Assembly: GCA_023630585.1 (NCBI GenBank)
Contig: CM042535.1
Location: forward strand, 37,769,301 to 37,833,300
Length of the DNA stretch: 64,000 nt
Source of the DNA: Cranoglanis bouderius
Lineage: Eukaryota; Chordata; Actinopteri; Siluriformes; Cranoglanididae
Direction of reading: 5' to 3'
Positions 1 to 11,020 of this stretch are shown in pieces (positions within the stretch are counted from its first letter, which is position 1; the number at the start of each line of letters is the position of its first letter). Position numbers and translations under genes: made by a program. The notes below the pieces were generated by a model. The model was not told the origin of the DNA. It did no database searches and saw only the letters and a list, made by a program, of their open reading frames with translations.

Positions 1-546
1 GTGTATGACTTTATGTTCGCCCTATTAAGTAAATATGCATGTTCGCTGTACCGAAACGTGTCTCATCTTTGAGTCGTTGTTTACAAAACGCTGTCAAGTA
101 CAAAGCCCAGGCCTCATGTCTAGGTCCTGATCGGTTCATCACAGGTTCTGGATAACCTAACTGTCTGTGGTGTGACTCGCCCGTTTTTACTCGACAGGTC
201 TTAGATGGAACGGTTTGATCTGTCGTGATTGGCTAATTGCTCCTTGCCCCTTAATCTGATTGGCTGACATGTAGTCTGATTCTGATTAAATTGTTGCATT
301 AAATTCTGGCAAAAATGTGCTCAGCTTTAGGTATGACAAGCTAAACAATTTGAGAAAAATACCGTCCCCAATCTTCCACTTAATACATTTGAGATTTCAC
401 TTAATTCTCTTGATTTCCATTGGCCACATTTTCCTAGCCGTTAGGTTTGTTATGTTAACTATGTGTGTAATGTGGATTGGAAGAAATATGGGGTTGGAAC
501 AGGGCCTCTGCCCTAATCATCCACTGAGGTGTATTGGCTAAGTTCA
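1..546. other. Unrecognised AT-rich intergenic DNA
   Basis: I see no gene, RNA or transposon end here. A stretch near 217-270 with GATTGGCTAATTG resembles the 150-bp units that follow at 547-850, so the degenerate repeat probably begins here. The short open frame at 317-541 has no recognisable domain and no splice or codon evidence. Confidence 0.6.
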
Positions 547-850
547 ATTTTCCACCGACTCACCTGATTTGTTTGGCTGTGGGTTTAATTGAATAAAGTT
601 TTCTTCAGGAGTCTATCCCGGGGCATAGTCGGCGGTGCCAGATCTATCCTGATTAGCTGATTGTTGGTCTGCTCTTAATGTAATTGGCTATAGTCCATTT
701 TCAGAGAATTCTGATTTGGGATATTTTCACTTGGCTGTAGGTTTGATTGACTAAAATGTGTTGTGCAGGGTCTATGCTGGGTCGTTCTTGGTCTGTTCAC
801 ACCTGTCCTGATTGGCTGATTGCTGGTTTACTGTTAATCCAATTATGCAA
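547..850. repeat. Degenerate 150-bp tandem repeat, two units
   Basis: Two units line up at an exact spacing of 150 bases. TTTTCCACC at 547 corresponds to TTTTCAGAG at 697. Within each unit, CACCTGATTTGTTTGGCTGTGG pairs with TTTTCACTTGGCTGTAGG, and TCCTGATTAGCTGATTG pairs with TCCTGATTGGCTGATTG. More diverged pieces lie near 217-270 and 870-930. Similarity is visible by eye but moderate, so this is an old array. Confidence 0.7.
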
Positions 851-1490
851 GTTTCACTTGCATCCAAGTCCACTGCTACTGATTGGTCCAACTTTGCTAT
901 TTTTGCTTGGCTCTAGATCTGACTGGCAGTGTTCTCTGTTCAGTGTGGATTGTGATTGTTCTGATTCTGAGAGCTTGCTGCCAGTAATGTTGTTAATGCT
1001 AATAGGGACTAAACAAAAGGATAGAAATAAAAACATGCCAGCGGGAGAGACGACCTTCAGAGATGTCACACAGAGCGAAGCTTTAAATAATGAAACATGA
1101 CCACGGCTTTGTTTTATGTGACCAAAACAGGATGTTGCTCTAATGAGTTGTTTGGTTTTTCAGTCATATTATGTTCAAGCTTGCCTTCAGAGCATAAAGC
1201 GTAGTGTGTGGTTTATTATTAAAGAACGTTCTGAGTGTGTGGAATGCACTTACAGTGCGGCTCTACAGAAAGGCAACAGCAACAACAACCTCTATTCACT
1301 TTTATGTCAGTCTTTTTAAGAGCCACTTAGTTACGTCCATCAATAGAAGAGTTTTAGAAATTAGGTTTGAAGTAGAACAATAGTGTACTTATGTGGGTAC
1401 ATACAGACATAATGCAGTGTCGTTTCTGTTCCCTGGTTCCCATAGTTCTGTTGGTCTTCTCCTTGAAGTATTTACTGTGATTGGTCAGAT
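851..1490. other. Unrecognised intergenic DNA
   Basis: The first 100 bases continue the degenerate GATTGG-containing repeat. The rest is non-repetitive and AT-rich. Opposing short open frames at 747-1100 and 854-1069 overlap on both strands, which is typical of chance frames. No domain is recognised. Confidence 0.55.
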
Positions 1491-1745
1491 GGTCTGTCAT
1501 TGGAGTGTTTAGCAGTCCAGTGTTTGTGGTCCTATTTTTAAGAGCGTTTGGGATCAGACGATCCATGATCAGTCATGTTTCTAGAGTGTTTGACAGCAGA
1601 CTGTTCATGATTGTTCCTATTTGTAGTGTTTGAGCTCATCCAGTCTGTGGTTAATACTGCTTCTTGAGTGTTTGGGTCATTGATTAGTCCTGCTTTCTAG
1701 AGTGTTAAGTCCATGACCGATCACTCTAGAGTATTTTGAGTCAGA
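1491..1745. repeat. Degenerate tandem repeat of about 50 bp
   Basis: The phrase AGAGTGTTTG or a close variant recurs about every 45-60 bases (near 1504, 1548, 1587, 1624, 1665 and 1700). It alternates with TCCATGATCAGTCATGTTTC-like text. Units are heavily diverged, which indicates an old minisatellite. Confidence 0.65.
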
Positions 1746-1971
1746 CTGGAATTTTTGGGTTGAAAGGTTACCTTACATAATATAAAGAGTTGAATGAAGT
1801 GGTGAAGGATTCAGACTAACCAGTGGCTTTTTTTTTTAAATTTCCTGAGGAATGAGGTACACCTTATTGGCCAAGGACAATTAACTTTTCATGCAAACAC
1901 ACTCATACACCATCTACTGAAATTATCAACTGCAAACTTTCTTTGTTTTTGTTTTTCTAAGGGCAGAAATC

Positions 1972-1974
<3 letters not shown>

Positions 1975-2026
<52 letters not shown>

Positions 2027-2052
2027 GACTGTCTGTCTCTCTCTGTCTCTCA
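1975..2052. repeat. (CT)n microsatellite
   Basis: The CT run is uninterrupted over 1975-2022, then continues imperfectly with CTGT interruptions to 2052. Confidence 0.97.
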
Positions 2053-2705
2053 GTACTATATTTCATGTTTTTTCTTTAATGTATGTCCCAGATTGATTTT
2101 CTTCTTTGAACTACTAGGACAAGCCCTCAAAGGGTTGAGAGTTCCCTCTTCCCAATATTTTATTCATTTTTTGCTGCAGGTCTTCTTTTCTGAACTTTAT
2201 TCAAATCAAAAATATAGATTCAAATTTCCTACTCGACCAAGTAAAATTAGCTGAGTTGAAGTCCTTCAGGTTACAATGTGAAGGGCTCCACACAAAAGTA
2301 TTGAACTCGCTCAAGGCATTAGATGCGGCATGCATAAGGGTCAAGGTTGTCTTTTATCAAAATACAAAGACCATGACTCTATTTTTTCATAAAATGGCAC
2401 ACAGTGGAGAAAGCAGCAGTGAGGGTGAATTTGGGTAAAGTTTGTGAACCCTTGTCTTTGAAGTTTAATATTTCTAATTACGCTAAATTACTATTGCTAA
2501 AATGTTTGAAAAGATTTTTATATCCTGCTCTTTCTGTCTGTTATTCAGAAGAGTTTTTTTTTACGCTCAATCATTTTAGTGTTCTTTCAGCACTCAGAGA
2601 GGGATGCCATGTTGGTTCATTCAGATGGCTTTTTGATATGCACTAATGGCAAGATGTCTTCTTGTGCATTTCCCAAAGTGCCTTTTCAATCTTCTTAGCC
2701 TTTGA
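2053..2705. other. Unrecognised intergenic DNA
   Basis: AT-rich unique sequence. Short frames at 2256-2438 and 2404-2646 show no domain, signal peptide or repeat structure. Nothing here is supported as a gene. Confidence 0.5.
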
Positions 2706-2825
2706 CAGGTAGTGGTAGCACAGCAGAAACGTTCTGTGCTAGTAACAGGTTCAAATCCCGAGTCTGCTAGGAAGCCAATGTAGAGCTCTTGAACAAAACC
2801 TTTAACTCTTAAATGCAATGATCAG
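2706..2825 (+). mobile_element. Degenerate tRNA-headed SINE fragment
   Basis: An A-box-like TAGTGGTAGCA (2710-2720) is followed by a B-box-like GGTTCAAATCC (2749-2759), the internal pol III promoter layout of tRNA-derived SINEs. The text after the B box (CTTGAACAAAACCTTTAACTC) matches the same SINE body seen in reverse at 11396-11600, where it reads as CTTGAGCAAAGCCCTTATC on the opposite strand. The copy is truncated and old, with no clear target duplication. Confidence 0.6.
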
Positions 2826-3142
2826 TGGTTAATCCATTGCACGTTTTGTTCTTCCCTGGGGAAAAAATGGCCACAAGTTTACACCAATTGGGTGGTGAAA
2901 TTTGAAGATGAAGGTGAGCAAGTGCACTGTGTTGGAAATGTTAAAAACTAGAGAAGCTAGCTAGTAGATATGCAGATATCCAAACTCTGCACCCTCTGCT
3001 TTGAAAGTGAGTGATTGGGCAGATTTTAATTGATGGAAAGGACAAAAAGAAAGTTTCATTGTTGAAAACCCAGGCGTGCACATGCTAGAACCAAGGTATA
3101 ACATTTTAATTTTTGTTTTCCAAGTAAAAAGAGGTCACACAG

Positions 3143-3174
<32 letters not shown>

Positions 3175-3689
3175 GCCATCATCGAGATCCCTCAAGATGC
3201 TTTGAGATTTGCTTTCAAATTGCATCATGGCATGCTGAATCAAAATCGCCTTGAATCGTAGGATTCCCACCACTAGTTCTAATACACCTTGTTCAAATCA
3301 TCAGCTGATCAACAAGTGTTTCAATTCAGTCAGAGTACAAAAATGGGCAAAACTATTTGGAATTGGGAGCCTGCAACCCAAGGCGAGTTTTTGGCAGGAT
3401 TTGCAGATTCATGAGAGTTCTTCTCTTTGTAACTCCTACATACACACACCCTGTTGTTCTTCTTCTCTGTCTTCTTCTTCCTCCCCCGCACAGCAGAAAG
3501 AGTGCTGACTCTGTGTTTCCTGTAGTGCGGGATGAAGGCATGCAGCTTTTTATCCTTCACTAGCCTCTGTACAGGAACCACTATAGAAAGTCTCAGAAAT
3601 ACATACAGACACTCAAAGGAAACTAGTGAAAAAAAAATACAAAAAGGAGTTCCTCAAAGTGGATGGTTAGGTTCTAGGTTTCTGAAGAG
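2826..3689. other. Unrecognised DNA with an A-rich tract
   Basis: Unique sequence apart from an almost pure A run at 3144-3174. Small overlapping frames on both strands between 3251 and 3738 have low-complexity Ser/Lys composition and no domain. No element attached to the A tract could be identified. Confidence 0.5.
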
Positions 3690-3795
3690 CTTCTATGTGG
3701 ATCAGAAATATAGTATTCCTAGTCCATTATGTTCCTAGGATCATATGTTCTAAGAACCCTATTTTCCCAGGGTCCTATGTTCCTAGGATCCTATC
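3690..3795. repeat. TTCCCAGGGTCCTATG-type minisatellite, left part
   Basis: Degenerate units of about 16 bp (ATGTTCCTAGGATC, TTTTCCCAGGGTCCTATG) run up to the 5' end of the LINE. The same motif resumes directly beyond the LINE at 6487, so the LINE interrupted a pre-existing array. Confidence 0.75.
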
Positions 3796-3796
3796 C

Positions 3797-4165
3797 TATC
3801 ATGGTGTGGACAGGAAGAGAACTGGAGTAGGAGTGATCCTGAAGGAGGGGTTTGTGAAGAATGTTCTGGAGGTAAAGAGAGTGTCAGATAGGTTGATGAG
3901 TCTGAAGCTGAAAATTGAAGGTGTGATGTTGAATGTTGTTAGTGCTTATGCTCCACAAGTAGGTTGTGAGCAAGAGGAGAAAGACAGATTCTGGAGCGAG
4001 CTTGAGGAAGTGATGCAGAGTGTTCCCAGAGGTGAGAGAGTGGTGATAGGGGCAGACTTTAATGGACATGTTGGTGAAGGGAATAGTGGGGATGAGGAAG
4101 TGATGGGCAGGTTTGGTCTTCAGGTAAGGAACCCAGAAGGACAGAGGTTGGTAGACTTTGCTAAA
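3797..4165 (+). pseudogene. LINE endonuclease fragment (APE-type), truncated and frameshifted
   Basis: Read in the frame of 3797, this encodes YHGVDRKRTGVGVILKEGF and onwards, the middle of an APE-like endonuclease that nicks target DNA for priming. The conserved VVIGADFNGHVG stretch is present, with the family's Asp at 4055-4057 and Asn at 4061-4063. The N-terminal catalytic Glu region is missing because the element is 5'-truncated. The frame ends falsely at 4183 because one base is missing at about 4163-4167. The true continuation, MEMAVMNMYF, resumes in the next frame at 4168. It belongs to the same original open frame as the RT fragment downstream. Confidence 0.9.
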
Positions 4166-4166
4166 A

Positions 4167-6450
4167 TATGGAGATGGCTGTGATGAACATGTACTTTCAG
4201 AAGAGGCAGGAACACAGGGTGACATATAAGAGTGGTGGCAGGAGCACACAGGTGGACTGTATCTTATGTAGACACTGTAATCTGATGGAGATTAGCGATT
4301 GCAAAGTAGTGGTAGGAGACAGTGTAGCTAGACAGCATAGGATGGTGGTGTGTAAGATGACTCTGGTGGTGAGGAAGATGAAGAGAGCAAAGGCAGAGCA
4401 GAAGACAAAGTGGTGGAAGTTGGAAAAGGAAGAGTGCTGTGTGGTTTTCAGGGAGGAGTTGATACAGGCTTTAGGTGGTCAGGAGGTGCTTCCAGATGAC
4501 TGGACTACTACAGCCAAAGTGATGAGGGAGACAGGTAGGAAGGTACCAGGTGTGTCATATGGAAGGAGGAAAGAAGACAAGGAGACTTGGTGGTGCAATG
4601 AGGAAGTTCAGGAGAGTATCCAGAGGAAGAGGTTAGCTAGGAAGAAGTGGGACAGTGAGAGGACAGAGGAAAGTAGACAGGAATATAGGGAGATGCAGCG
4701 TGAGGTTAAGATAAAGGTGGCAAAGGCCAAACAGAAAGCTTATGAGGACATGTATGCAAGGTTAGATAGTAAGGAAGGTGAGAGGGATTTGTATCGGTTG
4801 GCGAGGCAGAGGGATAGAGATGGTAAGGATGTGCAGCAGGTTAGAGTGATTAAAGATAGAGATGGAAATGTGTTGACAGGTGGCAGGAGGGTGAGGGAAA
4901 GATGGAAGGAGTACTTTGAGGAACTGATGAATGAGGAAAATGACAGAGAGAGAAGAGTAGTAGAGGCAAAGATTGTTGAGCAGGAAGTAGAAAGGATTAG
5001 CAAGGGTGAGGTTAGGAGAGCTTTGAAGAGGATGAAGTGAGGAAAGGCAGTTGGTCCTGATGACATACCAGTGGAGGTATGGAAGTGTCTAGGAGAGATG
5101 GCAGTAGAGTTTTTAACTAGGTTGTTCAATGAGGTCTTAGAGAGTGAGAGGATGCCTGAGGAATGGAGGAGAACTGTTTTGGTGCCGATTTTTAAGAACA
5201 AGGGAGATGTGCAGAGTTGTGGAAACTACAGAGGTATTAAGCTGATGAGCCATACAATGAAGTTGTGGGAAAGAGTAGTGGAAGCAAGGCTAAGGGGAGA
5301 AGTGAGCATTTGTGAGCAGCAGTATGGTTTCATGCCAAGAAGGAGCACTACAGATGCAATATTTGCTTTGAGAGTGTTGATGGAGAAGTACAGAGAGGGT
5401 CAGAAAGAGCTGCATTGTGTCTTTGTAGATTTAGAGAAAGCGTATGACAGGGTGCCAAGAGTGGAGCTGTGGTATTGTATGAGGAGGTCTGGAGTGGCAG
5501 AGAAGTATGTTAGAGTGGTGCAGGATATGTATGAGAGCACTAGGACAGTGGTAAGGAGTGCAGTAGGTGTGACAGAGGAGTTCACGGTGAAGGTGGGACT
5601 GCATCAAGGATCGGCTCTGAGCCCCTTCTTGTTTGCGGTGGTGATGGACAGGCTGACAGATGAGGTCAGACAGGAATCTCCATGGACTATGATGTTTGCG
5701 GATGACATTGTGATCTGTAGTGAGAGCAGGGAGCAGGTGGAGGAAACTCTAGAGAGGTGGAGGTTTGCTCTGGAGAGAAGAGGAATGAAGGTTAGTCGCA
5801 GCAAGACAGAATACATGTGTGTGAATGAGAGGGATCCGAGTGGAACAGTGAGGTTACAGGGAGAAGAGATAAAGAAGGTGCAGGATTTTAAGTACTTAGG
5901 GTCAACAGTCCAGAGCAATGGGGAGTGTGGAAAAGAGGTGAAGAAGCATGTGCAGGCAGGTTGGAATATGTGGAGAAAAGTGTCAGGTCTGTTGTGTGAT
6001 AAAAGAGTACCAGCAAGAATGAAAGGAAAGGTGTACAGGACAGTAGTGAGACCAGCGATGTTGTATGGTTTGGAGACAGTTGCACTGAGGAAAAGACAGG
6101 AGGAAGAGTTAGAGGTAGCAGAGCTAAAGATGTTGAGGTTCTCTCTGGGAGTGACGAGGATGGATAGGATCAGGAATGAGTACATCAGGGGGACAGCACA
6201 TGTGAGATGTTTTGGAGACAAAGTTAGAGAGGCCAGGTTGAGATGGTTTGGACATGTTCAGAGGAGGGAGAGTGAATATATCGGTAAAAGGATACTTAGG
6301 TTAGAGCTGCCAGGCAGGAGGCCGAGAGGAAGATCAAAGAGGAGGTTTATGGATGTGTTGAAGGAGGACATGAAGATAGTTGGTCTGAGAGAAGAGGATG
6401 CAGGGGATAGGGCTAGATGGAGGCAGATGATTCGCTGTGGCGACCCCTGA
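4167..6450 (+). pseudogene. LINE endonuclease C-terminus plus reverse transcriptase, one in-frame stop
   Basis: One frame runs from 4168 to the natural stop at 6448-6450, broken only by TGA at 5038-5040 (KRMK*GKAVGPDD). It starts with the end of the endonuclease (TQVDCILCR; the His of RQHRMVV at 4336-4338) and a charged linker rich in Lys, Arg and Glu. The RT follows: YRGIKLMSHTMKLWERV, motif A VFVDLEKAYDRVPR with the catalytic Asp at 5428-5430, motif B HQGSALSPFLFAVVMDRL, motif C FADD at 5695-5706, and a thumb and C-terminal region ending WRQMIRCGDP. The RT catalytic residues are intact, so the damage is limited to truncation, one frameshift and one stop. Fish genome annotations often mislabel this ORF as a host protein; it is a transposon. 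Confidence 0.93.
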
Positions 6451-6486
6451 AGGGAACAGCCAAAAGGAAAAGAAGAAGAAGGTTCA

Positions 6487-6775
6487 GTTCTCCTAGGGCT
6501 CTCTGTTCCCAGGATCCTACATTTTCTGGGCCCTATGTACCCAGAGTCCTATTCTCATAGAGCCCTTTATTCCCAGGATCATATGTTCCCAGTGTCTTAG
6601 GTTCCCAGGGTCCTATTCTCCTATGTTTCTAAGATCATATGTTCCACTAGCCATTATAGTCACAGGTTCCTATGTTCCCAGGCTCCTACTTTGCTAGATC
6701 CCTATGTTCCTAGGGTTTTATGTTCCAAGAACCCTATATTGCTAGGGCCTTATATACCGAGTCTATAAACCCTAA
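6487..6775. repeat. TTCCCAGGGTCCTATG-type minisatellite, right of LINE
   Basis: The 16-bp-type motif of 3690-3795 resumes directly after the LINE tail and fades near 6775. Examples are TCTGTTCCCAGGATCCTAC, TTATTCCCAGGATCATATG and AGGTTCCCAGGGTCCTATT. Confidence 0.78.
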
Positions 6776-7844
6776 ATTCTGCAAGCTCAAGGTTCTCCAT
6801 CTGGTGCTCTTTGAATGGTGTTTACTTCCCTTCACAATACATCATAACAATAGTTCATGAAAACACCATGACGTTTCTTTTTCTTAGTTTTTCAGATCTT
6901 AAAATTTGCCAAACATTTGGATGCAACCCTGAGAGCTAATCTCAAGTTAGAAGGACATTTTAGCAAAGTCTACATATTTGGGTTGACGATCTTGCAGACT
7001 ATCTTCACCTTTTGAGGCGAATCTTCAAAAGCTAGCATCTAAGCACTCCTGATAGAGTCATTGTAAAAGATGTATGTTAGACCAAGTAGCAATTTACCAT
7101 CCCAAACACCATCAGCAGAAATACTGTTACTTTTATTGACGTAATCAAAAGGGAAAAAGAGACAAAGCAACTATGTCTCAATTTCTGAGGACATATATGA
7201 ATCCTAATGGTGTGATTCAGAGATATCCTCACAGGTTAGTGTTGAATTTAAGTGCACTCTAAATAATGCATGCTTTCGCACCAGCTCACGCCACAAAACA
7301 TTTCAAAGTAGCATATAGCAGCATCCATTTGCTTTGCACAGTAATAGCCATGCTTTTTTTCCCTCCTGTTTGCTTTGGGATTTATGGATTCCTATTCATT
7401 ACTTGATTCAAAGAGAAGAGTGTAAGTGAGACTTAAGTACACAGCCAAATGAAGAACAGAGACCAATTTGCTGACAGTAATCCAGCATCTCGGTAGCACC
7501 AGGTGATTTGACATTGCTTAAGAGCTCTCTAAACATTTCCATTTCAATGGTGCTGCTCCAGAAATTGGATGGAGTGATGGAGGCCATGTGGAGTGCAAGA
7601 CAAAAAGATACCACAAGATCAGGAGACTATAGAGTCAGTATACAAGAGAAAACAACAGAACCCTACATTCATATAAATTCTACAGAGTGCTATAAAGTAA
7701 GTGCTACTTCATTGGATTTTATATGAATAAAGCTGTATTGTGTAACTCGTCTTATGTCTAGTGGGAATTTCTGCCTCCCTGGCAAACACTCTGGACAATT
7801 TTTGTTCCCTCGGGACCTCATTGCTATTCCGTCACTGAAAAAGC
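6776..7844. other. Unrecognised intergenic DNA between two minisatellite blocks
   Basis: Non-repetitive sequence separates two blocks of one minisatellite family, so it may itself be an old insertion. I could not find matching terminal repeats. The opposing frames at 7408-7614 (-) and 7508-7726 (+) overlap and show no recognised domain. Confidence 0.5.
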
Positions 7845-8713
7845 AGCCCTATGTTCTCAGCACCCTAGGCTACCTGGATTCTATATACCAGGATCCTATA
7901 TTCTGAGGGCCCTATGTTCCCTATGGTCCTATATATTAAGGGCCCTATGTTCCCAGGGGCCAACATTCCCAAGGTCCTTTGCTTCCAGTGCTTAATGTGT
8001 CCCAGGGTCATGTATACCATGGGCCTTATGTTCCCAGGGTTCTACATTTCCAGGGCCTTGGTTTCCAGTGCTGTACATATCCCAGGCTCCTATATACCAC
8101 TTCCCAGAGACCAATATTCCTAGGGTCATATGTCCGCATAGTCTTGGTGCTTTATGTTCCCGGTGTCTCTTGGTACCAGCACCCTATATTCCCAGGGATC
8201 TATGCTCTAATAACTCTAAGTTTCCAGGGTCCAATATGCCTATGGCCCTATGTTCAAAGCGGCCAACATTCCCAGGGTCCTTTGTTTCCAGTGCTTTATG
8301 TATCCCAGCTTCTTGTATACCATGGGGTTTATGTTCCAAGGGACCAACATGCCTATGGTCCTATGTTCATAGGGTCCTACATTTCCAGGGTTCTTTGTTT
8401 CCGTGCAATATGTTCCCAGGGTCCTATATACCTAGGGCCATGTATTCCCAAAGTCCTACATTCCTAGGGTCCTAAACAACAAGGGCTCTATGTTCCCAGG
8501 GTTCTACATTTCCAGGGCCTTGGTTTCCAGTGCTCTACATATCCCAGGGTCCTACATACCACTTCCCAGACACCATTATTCCTGTTGTCCACATAGTCCT
8601 AGTGCTTTATGTTCCCAGTGTCTCTTGGTACCAGCACCCTATATTCCCAGGGACCTATGCTCTTATAACTCTATGTTCCCAGGGTCCTATGGTTCCTGGG
8701 TTCTATGGCTATG
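7845..8713. repeat. TTCCCAGGGTCCTATG-type minisatellite with higher-order repeats
   Basis: About 870 bases of degenerate 14-18-bp units built on TATGTTCCCAGGGTCC. There is a higher-order layer: 8028-8232 and 8489-8685 are direct copies of about 200 bases (both contain TTTCCAGGGCCTTGGTTTCC and TCTCTTGGTACCAGCACCC), and 7962-8020 recurs at about 8262-8320. Open frames in all three plus-strand frames are by-products of the lack of stop-forming triplets in the unit. Confidence 0.88.
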
Positions 8714-8922
8714 GCAGTTCCTGGCTACCCTCTTAGAAAACAACTTTGGGAAGCACATTGAGGGCGAGCACTCTATTGTCACAGAGTTACAGATTACTCT
8801 ACATACTCTGCATCAAAAAGAAAAGAAAATCCTTAATAATACATTGAGAATCACAGAAATGGGGGTCGTGATTGAATCAGTTACAATGTGCAGTGGAATA
8901 ATAACATCCGGGCTGAAGGTAG

Positions 8923-8927
<5 letters not shown>
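8714..8927. other. Short unique spacer
   Basis: Non-repetitive sequence between the minisatellite and a (CA)n tract. No feature seen. Confidence 0.5.

Positions 8928-8984
<57 letters not shown>
8928..8984. repeat. (CA)n microsatellite
   Basis: Uninterrupted CA dinucleotide run of about 57 bases. Confidence 0.98.
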
Positions 8985-8986
<2 letters not shown>

Positions 8987-9088
8987 TATTAGACAGAGCA
9001 GTGTAAAGGTCATTCAATTTATTTCATATACACTTCCTTCCCTCACGACGATGAACGCTGCATGCTAATCAGAGTCGAGTTGACAAAC

Positions 9089-9400
9089 TGTCTGTCTGTC
9101 TTTGGCTATGTCTGTGTCTGTCTGTCTGTCTGTCTGTCTCTCTTTCTTCCTCCCTCTGTCTCTCTAACTCTATCTCTGTCTGTTTCTCTCTCATCACTGT
9201 TTCTCTCTGTCTTTCACTCTTTCACTGTCTGTATTTCTCTCTCATTAGTCTCTCTTTCTCTCTCTCTCTATCTCTCTGTGTCTGTATCTCTCTCTTTGTC
9301 TGTCTGTTTCTCTCTTTCTCTTTCCGTCTCTGTCTCTCTCCCACTCTGTGTGTCTCTCTCTATCCTTTTCTCTTTTTCTTTCATCTTTAGCTTCATTTTT
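9089..9400. repeat. Polypyrimidine CT/CTGT tract
   Basis: An imperfect (CT)n and (CTGT)n tract on the plus strand, changing to T-rich sequence with (CTTT)n near 9500-9540. The Ser/Leu-rich frame at 9062-9409 reflects this composition and is not a gene. Confidence 0.93.
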
Positions 9401-9539
9401 TTTTTTTAAATTGTGCATTTTTTTCTCTAATCATCGTTCTCTGTTTCATTCTTTCTTTAATCTCTCTGTCTGCATTTTATCTTTTGGTTACTTTTTCTTT
9501 CTTTCTTTCTTTTTTTCTTACTTTCTTTCTTTCTTTCAT

Positions 9540-9546
<7 letters not shown>

Positions 9547-9601
<55 letters not shown>
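9547..9601. repeat. (CA)n microsatellite
   Basis: Pure CA run directly after the T-rich end of the polypyrimidine tract. Confidence 0.98.
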
Positions 9602-9604
<3 letters not shown>

Positions 9605-9712
9605 ATGAGTGAGCATTTTAATCCCTGTAATCTCTTAATTCATTAGAAATGAAACATCGCTGCTACTTTATCCGCTCTTCATTTTGAGTTTGTTATCCTT
9701 AGGCTTAGCGAC

Positions 9713-9714
<2 letters not shown>

Positions 9715-9765
<51 letters not shown>
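9715..9765. repeat. (GT)n microsatellite
   Basis: Pure GT run. It lies 114 bases after a (CA)n run, so the two could pair as inverted dinucleotide tracts. Confidence 0.97.
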
Positions 9766-9766
<1 letters not shown>

Positions 9767-9920
9767 CCAAACTGTGTGTGCTCTTTATTCCGATATTCCA
9801 CTTAAAATGTGTGAGTTCGATTTTGCTGAACTGAAGTGGAGACTCACTCGCTCTCATTTTATTCCCCTGGAGTGCGGCCCAGATGAATTGTGGGTAATGA
9901 ATCAGACCTGGGGGTGTATT

Positions 9921-9930
<10 letters not shown>

Positions 9931-9951
<21 letters not shown>

Positions 9952-10061
9952 CTGAGGGAATCGATGAGTGTGTGCGAATGTGTGTGTTACCTGGGACCGA
10001 ATCGGACAAGGAACTGTGTGTTTATTAGACAAGCTGGACGATGTTGCTCATTGATATTGCA

Positions 10062-10131
<70 letters not shown>

Positions 10132-10138
10132 TGTGTGT
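9931..10138. repeat. (CA)n at 9931-9951 and (GT)n at 10064-10138
   Basis: A short CA run and a 75-base GT run with one A interruption. The unique DNA between 9766 and 9930 is not repeat-like. Confidence 0.95.
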
Positions 10139-10954
10139 TCACACCATTTTTGGCATTCACCTAAATTGCCTTCCTGAGCTCCATGACTGTTCTTGGCGAT
10201 AATTCAATTTAGCGCGTTGCTAAAAGCATCGCTCTTTTTTTTCTTTTTTTTTTTGGAGCTATGAAAATGGATTGCTAATTATCCACTTGAGCTAGCAGTG
10301 CTTAGCTAAATCTCACGGGGTTGATTATAAATGGCCCCCATCTGACTCCGCGCTTTGAACGAGTGTGAAATTAACGTCGGATTACGATCATTATGGGGTG
10401 CAGTTCAGGTGTTTTTCGGAGACGTTGGAAGGGTAACGGGGGGTTTGATCGTGATTATGGAGTGACATAACCTTCCCCTAACCACGTGTGACGATATGCA
10501 AGCGGTGGGAAAGATTTGCTTCGGAGATCGATGTCGGCGTTAACGGCCTCGTTTGTAACGATGGTAATAATCGTGACATCATTAGGACAATATCATACTT
10601 AATTAGATTCATTTACTGCATGTGTCTACTAGAAGTATATATTTATGCCTGCTTCTATTGAGTTTTGACTTGAGCACGTTTGCAACTATAAATGGGTAAA
10701 AAGTACATGTCATTCTATAATTAAGAAAAACAAATTAGCTAGTGGCTAATTGCTGTGAGAGCTCATAACCAGCGATGATTTAAAGCCGTGGCTTTCTGAT
10801 CGCTTTGCATACAATCTGCGCAGAATGATATCACACTCAGGGAACAAATCCCACTCGATCGAGAGGCAGGCATTTTGACTTTGGCGTTACCTTAGCAACA
10901 GGCCACTGGTTGTCTCAACCTTTGAGATGGTGTGAGATGGAGGAAGAGAACAAG
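10139..10954. other. Unique, complex intergenic DNA
   Basis: Non-repetitive sequence with balanced composition and scattered homeodomain-type ATTA/TAAT motifs (GCTAATTATCC near 10273, TTAATTAG near 10599). No coding frame. It could include conserved noncoding sequence, but only a cross-species alignment would tell. Confidence 0.4.
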
Positions 10955-10966
10955 CACACACACACA

Positions 10967-11020
<54 letters not shown>
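10955..11020. repeat. (CA)n microsatellite with a CTCTCT interruption
   Basis: CA run broken once by CTCTCTCT near 10968-10975 and ending in CACGCACACG. Confidence 0.96.

Larger units (their letters stand above)
3796..6482 (+). mobile_element. 5'-truncated RTE-like non-LTR retrotransposon (LINE), copy 1
   Basis: A non-LTR retrotransposon encodes an APE-type endonuclease followed by a reverse transcriptase, and copies itself by target-primed reverse transcription in the nucleus. This copy starts inside the endonuclease and runs through the complete RT region to the stop at 6448-6450. A very short A/G-rich 3' tail follows (GGAACAGCCAAAAGGAAAAG, then AAG repeats). One open frame and a tiny 3' UTR fit the RTE clade; that clade call comes from family knowledge, not a search. 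The copy is dead: it has a 5' truncation, a one-base deletion near 4166 and an in-frame TGA at 5038-5040. It sits inside a TTCCCAGGGTCCTATG minisatellite, and I could not find a convincing target duplication. The last kilobase is about 97% identical, by eye, to the copy at 62810-63811. Confidence 0.93.

Noticed and set aside
3695..6450. Host gene (endonuclease/exonuclease-like or developmental protein-like) as such ORFs are often named in fish databases
   Set aside because: Domain order, RT motifs, short 3' tail and a second truncated copy with target duplication show it is a LINE.
3796..6482. A target-site duplication around LINE copy 1
   Set aside because: The flanks are both degenerate minisatellite, so chance matches abound. 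I could not find a convincing exact repeat.
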